From the IMG/VR virus record IMGVR_UViG_3300048015_000021, positions 1 to 49,470 of that record: DNA of 49,470 nt. One strand, 5' to 3'. Each line of letters begins with the position of its first letter. Position 1 is the stretch's first letter. The notes beneath the pieces were generated by a model. That model was not told where the DNA came from, did no database searches, and saw only the letters and a program-made list of their open reading frames with translations. The translations under genes were made by a program, and so were the position numbers. This document shows positions 1 through 6,055 of this stretch, one piece after another. Source of the stretch: a virus.

Positions 1-815
1 TTGAGCGTGGGCATCGAAACGTCATAAAAATACTTCTCGACGCGGGGCATCTTATGCAGTTCGTCCTCACACCAGTCCGCGAATAGTTCGTGATACTCGG
101 CGTCTTTGAGGGCGTAATAAGAGGCCACCAGGGGGTCGATTGCAATCCAGGCCTTACCCTCGAATTGCGCTCCATAACCGCCTTGAGTAGGTATCTTTAG
201 CTTGCTGTCTACGAGGGCCTTGAGCCCCTTAGACGGCGCGTTTTCGTCAATGTGCCAGATGGCCTCAGCCCCATCGAAATGAAGCTTGCCGACCTTAATG
301 CCCATGTTCTGTATAAGATGGGCATCGTACTTGATGTTGAAGCCGCGCTTCTCGATTGTGTCGTCGGAGAAGAATTGACCAAGCTGTTCTTTGAACAGTT
401 CCATGTCAATAATCGGGAGCATTGGATGGGAGAAGTTAATAAGATAACTCTGCCCATCCACATATATCGAGATACAGTAGATATCTTTAGCCGTGCTATA
501 TTTCCACCAGGACAGACCGCTTGCTTCCATATCAAAGCTAAAGCTCTGGGTCTGCGATATGGCGCGCGCAATACGGCCAAGGTCAAGGCGGTCCTTGACG
601 AGGTGGTAGTTCTGGGGCAGTCCGCCAGCGGCGACAATGGCTGCCCGAGCTTCAACTATCTTCTTATGTAGGGCCGGGCTCGCTTTCTGGGTCGTGTCCA
701 GCGGCTTGCGCTGCCCTGGCAGCAGCGGCGCGGCTTTTACTTGGCCGTTTCGCAGTACCACGGGGCGTCCGCCTTCGAGTCCGGGGAGCGATATCAGGTT
801 CTCTTGGTCCGCCAT
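1..815 (-). CDS. Family A DNA polymerase, N-terminal part with 3'-5' exonuclease domain (partial)
   Basis: The gene runs off the left edge, so only the first 271 residues are visible. They form a proofreading exonuclease of the DnaQ fold as in T7 and PolI-type polymerases. Exo I is FDMEASGL (Asp95, Glu97), Exo II is FNIKYDAHLI (Asn160, Asp164) and Exo III is YYALKD (Tyr234, Asp238), so the acidic catalytic residues are all present. The polymerase domain should lie to the left. The start is the ATG at 815-813, with AGGA about ten bases upstream, and it lies inside the 3' end of the preceding nuclease gene. The role is replicative synthesis of phage DNA, working with the primase-helicase at 6052. 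The exonuclease assignment is firm; the polymerase domain is inferred. Confidence 0.85.
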   Translation of the reverse strand, partial: MADQENLISLPGLEGGRPVVLRNGQVKAAPLLPGQRKPLDTTQKASPALHKKIVEARAAIVAAGGLPQNYHLVKDRLDLGRIARAISQTQSFSFDMEASGLSWWKYSTAKDIYCISIYVDGQSYLINFSHPMLPIIDMELFKEQLGQFFSDDTIEKRGFNIKYDAHLIQNMGIKVGKLHFDGAEAIWHIDENAPSKGLKALVDSKLKIPTQGGYGAQFEGKAWIAIDPLVASYYALKDAEYHELFADWCEDELHKMPRVEKYFYDVSMPTL

Positions 816-1188
816 TTTGTAGAATTTCCTGTACGGCTGGAATTGCCAGCAATTGGTGGAATAAGTCGGTGGAGATGGTGACGAGGCCACCTGTCTCATG
901 CTTTCGGAACGTATAAAGGATGCTGTGGGCCTTATTGACCTTCATCGCGTCCTTCTGGACGTTCTTAAACTCGGTATGGTGAGCGAACGCCGCGCGAAGC
1001 TTGGACTCAATGACGACGGAGTAGCCCTTTGGGAGGATAACGTCCCCCACGCGGGGCTCTCCGTCGTCCGTCTTATTGTTCGCCCCGGAGAGAGGGTTAC
1101 GAAGGGCCTTGCCTTCGATAGCAGCGGACCATGCCGCCGCTATCCACCTCTCCCTCCCTGTCCAAGCAGACTTGGAAGTCTTAGCCAT
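664..1188 (-). CDS. PD-(D/E)XK nuclease-like protein (resolvase-type candidate)
   Basis: The 174-residue basic protein has a GDV...VIESK arrangement (Asp, then Glu-x-Lys on the next strand), followed by a segment ending in LVTISTDLF that resembles phage Holliday-junction-resolvase-like PD-(D/E)XK proteins. This family reading comes from motif spacing only. The chosen ATG at 1188 overlaps the upstream stop as ATGGCTAA, which suggests coupled translation; an in-frame start nine codons earlier is possible. The last 50 residues are Arg/Ala/Pro-rich and overlap the polymerase start by about 150 bp, which is unusually long. Its place between a recombination-like protein and the DNA polymerase suggests a role in replication or recombination. 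Confidence 0.6.
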   Translation of the reverse strand: MAKTSKSAWTGRERWIAAAWSAAIEGKALRNPLSGANNKTDDGEPRVGDVILPKGYSVVIESKLRAAFAHHTEFKNVQKDAMKVNKAHSILYTFRKHETGGLVTISTDLFHQLLAIPAVQEILQNGGPREPDIAPRTRRRTPRGTAKRPSKSRAAAARAAQAAGHDPESEPGPT

Positions 1189-1873
1189 GTGCTTCAGCGT
1201 AAGGGCTGGAATCAACCCCGCGCCGAGCTAGCTCTTTCGCTGCAACTTCCATGCCGCGTTCCGCCCATTGCTGGACGACTTCCATCGGCAGGTCCTTATA
1301 CATCGTACCCATCCACTTGCCAGACTTTACTTTAGTCTCACCCGTCCAAGGGCCATATCCGTTTCCGTTCGTAGAACGTCCACCAGAACTTCCATTGGAA
1401 CCGTTCGGTCCAGGGGCACGGAAGGAACCGCGCGCTGGAAAGCGGGTGTAGCCGCCGCCATCTCCTCCCGAGGCTTGCGCCGGGGCTGGAGCCGTCTGCT
1501 GCGGGACGGGCTGGGTATACCGCTCGTCGGCGGTGCGTTCGTCCTTATAGAGGAATTCGGCCATTCCGAGGTTCCGTAGGACAGCGTTCGTGAGGGCCAA
1601 CGTGGCAAGGCCGCTCACGCCCAGGTTTGCACTAGGCGGCTGGTCCGCCGCGCCGGGGACCGTAATGGTATCTTCACCGTCGCGAAGGGTCAGCTTGATT
1701 ACGACATAAGACGTATCGGGCCCGACCTCAGTAATCTCCCACTCATAGCCAAGAGGCGAGATTTCGCGCAGCTTGGAGAAGATGAGAGTCTTGTCTTTGA
1801 GGACAGACAGGCCACTAGAGTCCTTGATGAAGTCCTCTTCTGTGAAGAGGTTTACGAAGTTTTCTAAGTTCAA
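1181..1873 (-). CDS. Putative single-strand annealing or recombination protein
   Basis: This 230-residue protein has a structured N-terminal domain (about residues 1-110), a Pro/Gln/Gly/Ser/Asn-rich linker (about 120-175) and a short C-terminal domain with SGKWMGTMYKDLP, similar to the small GKYxG...LP domain found at the end of several phage recombination proteins. The architecture fits an annealing or ssDNA-handling protein, but I see no diagnostic catalytic motif, so function is inferred from layout and neighbours (nuclease and DNA polymerase downstream in the same operon). The start is TTG at 1873-1871, preceded by AGGAG at a spacing of eight to nine bases. The gene is divergent from the HTH regulator at 2009. 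Confidence 0.5.
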   Translation of the reverse strand: MNLENFVNLFTEEDFIKDSSGLSVLKDKTLIFSKLREISPLGYEWEITEVGPDTSYVVIKLTLRDGEDTITVPGAADQPPSANLGVSGLATLALTNAVLRNLGMAEFLYKDERTADERYTQPVPQQTAPAPAQASGGDGGGYTRFPARGSFRAPGPNGSNGSSGGRSTNGNGYGPWTGETKVKSGKWMGTMYKDLPMEVVQQWAERGMEVAAKELARRGVDSSPYAEAHG

Positions 1874-1919
1874 AGGGGTAATCTCCTATCGAAAGTAGGT
1901 GTTTTATTGGGGAAAATGC

Positions 1920-1948
1920 TTGACACGGGAATAGATTCGGGGTATAGT
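1920..1948 (+). promoter_or_regulatory. Sigma70-type promoter for the HTH regulator
   Basis: TTGACA at 1920-1925 and TATAGT at 1943-1948 are separated by exactly 17 bp, a near-consensus promoter. It reads into the regulator gene that starts at 2009. It does not carry the 14-bp element shared by the promoters at 3.4-3.8 kb. Confidence 0.75.
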
Positions 1949-1956
1949 TCCTGTCG

Positions 1957-1993
1957 GTGGAGGTAACTTGAGCCTGACACTTATACCCTCCAC
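1957..1993. promoter_or_regulatory. Inverted repeat in the leader of the HTH gene
   Basis: GTGGAGG (1957-1963) and CCTCCAC (1987-1993) are perfect inverted 7-bp arms 23 bp apart, between the promoter at 1920 and the ATG at 2009. They could form an operator pair for autoregulation or a leader hairpin that ends just before the AGGGGAA ribosome binding site. The role is inferred. Confidence 0.4.
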
Positions 1994-2008
1994 AGGGGAA
2001 ACACACTA

Positions 2009-2404
2009 ATGTATGAAGAGACGAAGTTTAACACCGAACTTATCGAGGCTATCGACGCCTACAATCGCAAGAACCGAAACTTCCCGGTCACCCTGACTGA
2101 CGTTATCCGTGAGATGGGCCTAAAGGACCCATTCGTCACCAAAATCAAGAAGGGCGAGTATGTTCCGACGAAGGAACGGATTGAGAAAGCGGCTGTGTTT
2201 TTGGGGGTCTCCCCCTCGTTCTTCACGCTCTACGCGAAGCGTTGGGTTGAGGCCGAGATTCTGGTCAACGAGGACCTGCTTAAGTTCGTGCGGCTGGTTA
2301 CCAGCGTAAGCACCGACTCTGCCCGTTCTCTGCTCATTCGTGGAGCAACGCGGCATATCGCAGGGGCTCTCGACAATAGTCGCCAGCTTACGGCCACGGC
2401 CTAA
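2009..2404 (+). CDS. XRE-like helix-turn-helix transcriptional regulator
   Basis: A 131-residue protein. Residues about 25-75 read as a Cro/CI-type HTH: TLTDVIREMGLKDPFVTKIK followed by 'RIEKAAVFLGVSPSFF', where the last helix and the LGV turn are typical of XRE repressors. It has its own near-consensus promoter (1920-1948) and an AGGGGAA ribosome binding site. It is divergent from the recombination/polymerase operon and convergent with the dNMP kinase, sharing stop codons (TAA at 2402-2404, TAG of the kinase at 2403-2401). It is the only clear repressor-like gene in the window and is the natural candidate to bind the shared TACCC...GGTA elements at 3.4-3.8 kb, but this link is inference. Confidence 0.7.
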   Translation: MYEETKFNTELIEAIDAYNRKNRNFPVTLTDVIREMGLKDPFVTKIKKGEYVPTKERIEKAAVFLGVSPSFFTLYAKRWVEAEILVNEDLLKFVRLVTSVSTDSARSLLIRGATRHIAGALDNSRQLTATA

Positions 2405-3069
2405 AACAGAATAGACTCTACGAGGTTGCAGGCCTTGGCCCTAAGGTCGTCCATATTACTGTCGTTCTGGATGATATAATCCGGGACGAATTCACTTGGA
2501 GGCAGACTTGTTTCTGACGCATGCCCATCTCCATCAAATCCTGGCCGTTGAACTAGTATATCGTAGAACTCTGCATGAGTTTTTAGCACCGCGTATTCGT
2601 TTGGGAACCGACAGTCGTCTATCATATTCACTAGACTGTCGTCAACTTGCGCGTCTAGCTGTTTCACCCAATAATTCTCGTCCTGCGAGCGACGGTAATC
2701 CGTCCCCCACCATTGGAGTATGGGCCGCAGGCTGTCTTTGTTCTGATTAACCCAATCAACTTTTTCCTGAGGCAGGATATCGCCCCAAACGGGAATCAGG
2801 AGATTGGGTGACTTTAGCCCACGCATCTCTTCGCCTCGGGCCTTAACGAAGGCCGCGAGGATATCGTGGTCGGCGTCCCAGGCTTCCTGAGAATCGTAGT
2901 AATACTCGGTATTGGCAATGCGGTGCCACCAATCGTAGACCTCAACCTTAAGCGGTTCGGCAAACGAAAGATATTGGACCCTCATCCCCTTGGCCTGGAG
3001 CAGTTCTGCTACCAGGCCTTTTAACGTAGACTTGCCCGCCTTTAGCTTGCCCCGGAAGGACAGAATCAA
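2401..3069 (-). CDS. Deoxynucleoside monophosphate kinase-like protein
   Basis: The 222-residue protein opens with a P-loop (GKLKAGKST, residues 7-15) followed by a lid-and-core layout seen in phage dNMP kinases, including RPILQWWGTDYRR and DDCRFPNEY segments that are typical of that family. It phosphorylates dNMPs to dNDPs for phage DNA synthesis, in the cytoplasm. The start is TTG at 3069-3067 with GGAGG seven bases upstream, and it overlaps the preceding TGA as TTGA. It is the last gene of a leftward operon driven by the promoter at 3447-3476. Confidence 0.8.
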   Translation of the reverse strand: MILSFRGKLKAGKSTLKGLVAELLQAKGMRVQYLSFAEPLKVEVYDWWHRIANTEYYYDSQEAWDADHDILAAFVKARGEEMRGLKSPNLLIPVWGDILPQEKVDWVNQNKDSLRPILQWWGTDYRRSQDENYWVKQLDAQVDDSLVNMIDDCRFPNEYAVLKTHAEFYDILVQRPGFDGDGHASETSLPPSEFVPDYIIQNDSNMDDLRAKACNLVESILF

Positions 3070-3242
3070 ACTGAGGCCTCCGGTTTAGCGCGAAACGGGG
3101 TGCAAATCGTACAAAGGATACGCTTCTTCGGTCGGCCACGATACGAAGGTTGCCGCGTGGAATGCCCTGCGGCATCCTTGTAAAAGGCTTCCTTGTTCTT
3201 GGTCTCGACGTACTCTAAATAGACGTTTTTTGGGCGTGCCAT
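3066..3242 (-). CDS. Small basic protein with AT-hook-like motif
   Basis: A 58-residue protein between the pilin and the dNMP kinase genes. It starts at the ATG at 3242-3240 (TAATG junction with the pilin stop) and ends in a TTGA junction with the kinase start. It contains YRGRPKKRILCTIC: a GRPKK core as in AT-hooks followed by CxxC. A DNA- or RNA-binding role is possible. I do not recognise the family. The tight coupling on both sides argues that it is translated. Confidence 0.6.
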   Translation of the reverse strand: MARPKNVYLEYVETKNKEAFYKDAAGHSTRQPSYRGRPKKRILCTICTPFRAKPEASV

Positions 3243-3394
3243 TAGCTGAGTTTGGTCGATGCGTCCGACAGAGTGTTCGCGACATGCTTGCCGAGCGTGG
3301 TAAGCACCGCGAGGGCGGCGAGCGAGATGAGTGCCACAATAAGGGCGTACTCAACGAGACCCTGGCCGGATTCGTCTTGGAGCAAGTTCTTCAT
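3242..3394 (-). CDS. Flp/Fap-type (type IVb) pilin subunit
   Basis: A 50-residue protein whose sequence DESGQGLVEYALIVALIS matches the Flp pilin pattern: a short charged leader ending in Gly10, then Glu at +5 and Tyr at +6, followed by a single hydrophobic helix (about residues 17-34) and a short hydrophilic tail. Known Flp prepilins are cleaved after that Gly by a TadV-type peptidase and assembled by Tad machinery in the inner membrane. No Tad machinery is visible here, so it would have to rely on the host system or act otherwise. The ATG at 3394-3392 has AAAAGG upstream, and the gene is first behind the promoter at 3447-3476. Confidence 0.8.
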   Translation of the reverse strand: MKNLLQDESGQGLVEYALIVALISLAALAVLTTLGKHVANTLSDASTKLS

Positions 3395-3446
3395 ATGTAT
3401 ATACCTTTTCTAGTAAATGGTGCGGGGAATTACCCCTGACCTATTA

Positions 3447-3476
3447 ATCTTACCACAAAGGGTATATCCCTGTCAA
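3447..3476 (-). promoter_or_regulatory. Leftward promoter with shared 14-bp spacer element
   Basis: On the minus strand TTGACA (3476-3471), an 18-bp spacer and TAAGAT (3452-3447) form a promoter for the pilin-kinase operon. The spacer and -10 overlap TACCCTTTGTGGTA (3464-3451), an imperfect dyad with TACC/GGTA arms that recurs at two other promoters nearby, suggesting a repressor operator. Confidence 0.65.
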
Positions 3477-3507
3477 TAATCCCTGGCTTGATTTTTCGCT
3501 GCGACTA

Positions 3508-3537
3508 TTGACATTGACTTACCCTATATGGTAACAT
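3508..3537 (+). promoter_or_regulatory. Rightward promoter A with shared 14-bp spacer element
   Basis: TTGACA (3508-3513), an 18-bp spacer and TAACAT (3532-3537). The element TACCCTATATGGTA at 3520-3533 occupies the spacer and touches the -10. It reads into the structured, apparently non-coding stretch at 3561-3693. Confidence 0.6.
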
Positions 3538-3560
3538 GTAAGTTGGGGTACCCTAAGAAT

Positions 3561-3693
3561 AGCCCCGTGTCCCCGAACCTTCTAGGGTTCGGGGATGGAA
3601 TAGTAGTTCGGGCCTCTTGCGAGGAAACACAGACTAGGCACATCGACAAAAGTCGCTCGCCGTGCGAGACACGGGCGAAGCCTGGGTTTTCGC
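3561..3693 (+). ncRNA. Putative structured RNA 1 (multibranched)
   Basis: Downstream of promoter A there is no credible gene but dense pairing. An 8-bp closing stem CCCGTGTC (3564-3571) with GACACGGG (3668-3675) encloses a 9-bp hairpin (CCCCGAACC 3571-3579 with GGTTCGGGG 3586-3594), CCTC/GAGG (3613-3616, 3621-3624), CGAC-AAAA-GTCG (3644-3655) and CTCGC/GCGAG (3656-3660, 3664-3668), followed by GCGAA/TTCGC (3675-3679, 3689-3693). Adjacent helices compete for single bases at their edges. I do not recognise the fold as tRNA, RNase P, tmRNA or a known riboswitch. It could be a regulatory RNA or a long structured leader of the 4145 operon. Confidence 0.5.
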
Positions 3694-3749
3694 GGCATTC
3701 TTCATTGCCTACGGATATATTATACCACCCTTGTCAAGTAGCTGCGGCG

Positions 3750-3778
3750 TTGACAACGCTTACCCGTTATGGTATAAT
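3750..3778 (+). promoter_or_regulatory. Perfect-consensus rightward promoter B with shared 14-bp element
   Basis: TTGACA (3750-3755), a 17-bp spacer and TATAAT (3773-3778) match the sigma70 consensus at all twelve positions. The spacer holds TACCCGTTATGGTA (3761-3774), the same element as at promoter A and at the leftward promoter. An intrinsically very strong promoter with an operator-like dyad in the spacer is typical of tight repression. Confidence 0.85.
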
Positions 3779-3784
3779 TAATAG

Positions 3785-4140
3785 GCAGAGTGAACGAAGC
3801 CCCTCCTCGCTATTATGGGGAGGACAAACCTCTCGATTCTAGGCTGCTCTAGCAAATGCCCTGGGTGTCCTGGGAGGGCATGAAAAAAAGCTCTCAGGAA
3901 GCATATGGTTTAGCGGGCGTTTAAGTGCCCTCCGGAGCTAAATACATATTTGAGATGGAAGCCTTACCAGAGACAGATGAAACGCTGCCGTAAAACGCCA
4001 TGAGTAGTCTGTGCGACGAGAATGTCCGTCTGACGTTTGATGAAGTAGGGAGGCCCTAGCCCCGCCTAGGCAACTAGAGAACGGGGGCACAGACGATGTC
4101 AATCGAGGGCCTCAGTCAAACGGTTACTTATTAAAGGCAG
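3785..4140 (+). ncRNA. Putative structured RNA 2 / long leader
   Basis: About 355 nt between promoter B and the ATG at 4145 lack a plausible gene and contain several perfect stems: CCTCC/GGAGG (3802-3806, 3819-3823), ATGCCCT/AGGGCAT (3856-3862, 3875-3881), GGGC/GCCC (3915-3918, 3927-3930), and an 8-bp long-range stem GTCTGTGC/GCACAGAC (4007-4014, 4087-4094). GGCGTTT (3916-3922) can pair alternatively with AAACGCC (3993-3999), so two mutually exclusive folds are possible. No intrinsic terminator is obvious before 4145. It is either a discrete ncRNA or a structured 5' leader controlling the early operon. Confidence 0.5.
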
Positions 4141-4144
4141 TATT

Positions 4145-4480
4145 ATGGAAGATTACAAGAAAATCAAAACGTTGAAGTTCGCTCCTGGTGCGCTCGATAA
4201 TATCCCCGAGGACCAACAAGAAGAGGTAATCCAGCATCTCCAGGATATCTTCCTAAACGAAGATAGCCCGCTCTTTAAGCAAGCTTTGGGCGACCTGGAT
4301 GATGACTTCGAGCCTGAGGACGATATCAGCGTCTCCGTTCGGTCTGTAGTATTTGTCGAGGACTTATTCTGTCCCGCGTGTCTGAGCCCTCTCGTCTTCG
4401 ATGAAGAGTGGGGCGACTCATATTCTTGCGACGATAAAGAATGCGAAGCATTCGAGACCGTCTCGTTTATATGGATATAA
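4145..4480 (+). CDS. Acidic protein with C-terminal zinc ribbon, unknown function
   Basis: A 111-residue protein, first gene after the structured leader. Residues about 38-62 are very acidic, and the C-terminus carries a CPAC...CDDKEC pair that should bind zinc. AAAGG lies ahead of the ATG. The family is not recognised; an early regulatory or host-interacting role would fit the position, but nothing in the sequence shows it. Confidence 0.65.
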   Translation: MEDYKKIKTLKFAPGALDNIPEDQQEEVIQHLQDIFLNEDSPLFKQALGDLDDDFEPEDDISVSVRSVVFVEDLFCPACLSPLVFDEEWGDSYSCDDKECEAFETVSFIWI

Positions 4481-4513
4481 ATCTGCATAACGGTCTGGAA
4501 TCCCTCAAAAAAG

Positions 4514-4987
4514 ATGATATACAAGATAACTGAGACTACGGAATATCGGGCGGCACGGATGGAGGATACTGACCTCAAGTGGTGTCCGAAATGCGCTGAA
4601 CAAAAGCCGCTAGACGCATACCGACGCGATAAGAGTCGTGCTGATGGGGTTGACGGTGTATGTAAAAGATGCCGTCGGATGTGGGCCAAGGCTAACCGTA
4701 AGACTGAGAATGCCCGTACTAGCGCCTACCGCCGTAAACAATGGGCAGAGGGCGTCCGTGACCCCCTAGATGCCCAACGGGCCAAGGCTCGGGTATATGC
4801 TCGTCGTGCCCACCCTGAGCAAAAGAAATGCGTTATTCGCGGATGCCAAGAGAAAGGCGAGCGTCACCACCACGAAGGCTATGATAACGCCCACATGACC
4901 GACATTATGTTTCTGTGCCGCAAGCACCACCAAGAAGCACATATTATGGAAAGAGCGAGGCGCAGACTCGCGCCCGCCTGGTATTAA
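4514..4987 (+). CDS. Zinc-finger HNH-like protein
   Basis: A 157-residue basic protein. The N-terminal half has CPKC (about residues 24-27) and CKRC (about 50-53), the zinc-ribbon module often found ahead of endonuclease VII/HNH nucleases. The C-terminal half has CVIRGCQ, then RHHHEGYDN and LCRKHHQEAH, which fits an HNH-type beta-beta-alpha metal fold with His catalytic candidates. It could be a free-standing homing or recombination endonuclease. The first ATG has a weak ribosome binding site; a second in-frame ATG is at 4559. TAA at 4985-4987 abuts the next ATG. Confidence 0.55.
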   Translation: MIYKITETTEYRAARMEDTDLKWCPKCAEQKPLDAYRRDKSRADGVDGVCKRCRRMWAKANRKTENARTSAYRRKQWAEGVRDPLDAQRAKARVYARRAHPEQKKCVIRGCQEKGERHHHEGYDNAHMTDIMFLCRKHHQEAHIMERARRRLAPAWY

Positions 4988-5095
4988 ATGAACTATCTAC
5001 GCTTTACTATCGCCTTTGCGGCAGCCTTATTCCTGACGGTCCTGGCTTTAAGCATATCATATGTGTTGGGCATCGGATGCCCAACCTGTCCGTAA
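4988..5095 (+). CDS. 35-residue single-pass membrane microprotein
   Basis: The reading frame starts directly after the HNH-like gene stop (TAAATG) and ends in a TAATG junction with the next gene. The peptide begins MNYLRFTIAFAAALFLTV, a basic residue followed by a hydrophobic helix, and ends GCPTCP. It could be a membrane peptide or lipoprotein-like signal remnant. Coupling on both sides supports it; the function is unknown. Confidence 0.45.
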   Translation: MNYLRFTIAFAAALFLTVLALSISYVLGIGCPTCP

Positions 5096-5262
5096 TGCTT
5101 ATCATGGTCCGCGCCCATATTGCCGCTCTTATGTATTTCTGGGGTCATTGGCTCTGGTGTAAAGCTGGCGAAGTCAGCCCAGAATTATATGAAGTAGTCA
5201 GAGAAGAATTGCTCAGAAAAGAGAAATTATATGCCTTATATCAAGCTCAAAGACCGGATTGA
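5095..5262 (+). CDS. Small hypothetical protein (55 aa)
   Basis: A 55-residue protein starting at the ATG in the TAATG junction at 5093-5097. The N-terminal third is hydrophobic and aromatic (ALMYFWGHWLWC), and the remainder is an amphipathic charged helix. The 3' end overlaps the next gene by 32 bp. The family is unknown; a membrane-associated small early protein is possible. A longer in-frame version begins at 4915 but would overlap the HNH-like gene. Confidence 0.45.
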   Translation: MLIMVRAHIAALMYFWGHWLWCKAGEVSPELYEVVREELLRKEKLYALYQAQRPD

Positions 5263-5482
5263 ACTCGACAAGATTGTCGAAAAATTCCCGGCTACCATGT
5301 CCTGGGGTGAGATTAACTACGTCATCACGAAGATTCTACTGTCCCAGGATTTCGGAAAGCGGTCATATTCGTCCCTGAATTCTATTATCGGTGTGCTAGA
5401 ATGTGTCAAGCAAGAGTTCTACCGCCGTGCGGCGGCACCGTATGAGGACGAGAAAATCGAGGAAAATGGCGATGTATATTGA
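5231..5482 (+). CDS. Conserved phage protein of the DUF6899 type
   Basis: An 83-residue protein beginning MPYIKLKDR and ending APYEDEKIEENGDVY, with NYVIT and SLNSIIGVLECVKQEFYRR in between. This framework is shared by a widespread small phage and bacterial family of unknown function (recalled as DUF6899). It is encoded in the early cluster of small genes and overlaps its neighbours at both ends. Confidence 0.7.
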   Translation: MPYIKLKDRIELDKIVEKFPATMSWGEINYVITKILLSQDFGKRSYSSLNSIIGVLECVKQEFYRRAAAPYEDEKIEENGDVY

Positions 5483-5648
5483 GCCTTGTCCTGCTGGATT
5501 TAATAATATTGCCTGCGAAGAGGGATTTTGTATCTATTGCCAAGGCGACGACGGTCCAGCTATTTACCATTGCGGGGATTGTGACTTGCCAAACTGTGGT
5601 TTCTGTGATACAATACCTATAGAGGCAGGTAATATTGAGGTCGCCTAA
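5472..5648 (+). CDS. Cys-rich small zinc-binding protein
   Basis: A 58-residue protein with eight cysteines in pairs (CEEGFCIYC, CGDC, CGFC), which should coordinate two zinc ions. The ATG at 5472 has GAGGA at a good distance; an ATG two codons earlier is also in frame. It overlaps the previous gene by 11 bp and the next by 14 bp. The family is not recognised. Confidence 0.55.
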   Translation: MYIEPCPAGFNNIACEEGFCIYCQGDDGPAIYHCGDCDLPNCGFCDTIPIEAGNIEVA

Positions 5649-5853
5649 AGTAGGGCAGCGCGTCCGAGTCAAGAAATTGGCCCCGATTGACGAAGTGAAT
5701 GACCAGATGACTCCCTACATTGGTAGGGAAGGCACGGTCGTCATGGTGCTTCCTCCCGAATGGGATTTTCCCAAAATGTACCGCGTTGAATTTAGTGAGG
5801 AGTGTGAGCCTCTGGCCTTTATGGCTTCTGAGCTTGAACCTGCAAATGTCTGA
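5635..5853 (+). CDS. Small SH3/KOW-like protein
   Basis: A 72-residue protein with the pattern VGQRVRVKKL...YIGREGTVVMVLPP...YRVEFSEE, which resembles a small SH3- or KOW-like beta barrel used in protein or nucleic acid contact. The start is TTG at 5635-5637 behind GGCAGG. It overlaps the next gene start as ATGTCTGA. The fold is inferred from the pattern only. Confidence 0.55.
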   Translation: MRSPKVGQRVRVKKLAPIDEVNDQMTPYIGREGTVVMVLPPEWDFPKMYRVEFSEECEPLAFMASELEPANV

Positions 5854-6055
5854 CCGAATTACCAACGATTTAATCGCAACATTTCTCTTCTTCTTATTCC
5901 TCCTTGCAGGCGGAATCAATCTTTTAGCCATTGGATGGACAGCAAATTGGGTTTTGAGACAGATATGGACGGGGTATTCGTCTTTTTCGCACTATTTGTT
6001 GGCGCGGTGGGCTTTTATCGCGTCTATACTCTACCTAAAAAAGGGCAGTAAGTGA
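5846..6055 (+). CDS. Two-helix small membrane protein
   Basis: A 69-residue protein with a strongly hydrophobic segment (ATFLFFLFLLAGGINLLAIGW region) and a second hydrophobic stretch near the C-terminus (ARWAFIASILYL) ending in KKGSK. It starts inside the previous gene (ATGTCTGA) and overlaps the helicase start (GTGA). Unknown function, located in the inner membrane by prediction. Confidence 0.55.
   Translation: MSDRITNDLIATFLFFLFLLAGGINLLAIGWTANWVLRQIWTGYSSFSHYLLARWAFIASILYLKKGSK

Noticed and set aside
252-671. 139-residue plus-strand frame
   Set aside because: It is antisense to the polymerase exonuclease, whose minus-strand frame contains all three Exo motifs.
3528-3842. 104-residue plus-strand frame across promoter B
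   Set aside because: It spans the perfect promoter and operator and the structured RNA stems, has no ribosome binding site and an irregular composition.
4153-4689. 178-residue minus-strand frame
   Set aside because: Ser-rich shadow of two plus-strand genes that have zinc motifs and ribosome binding sites.
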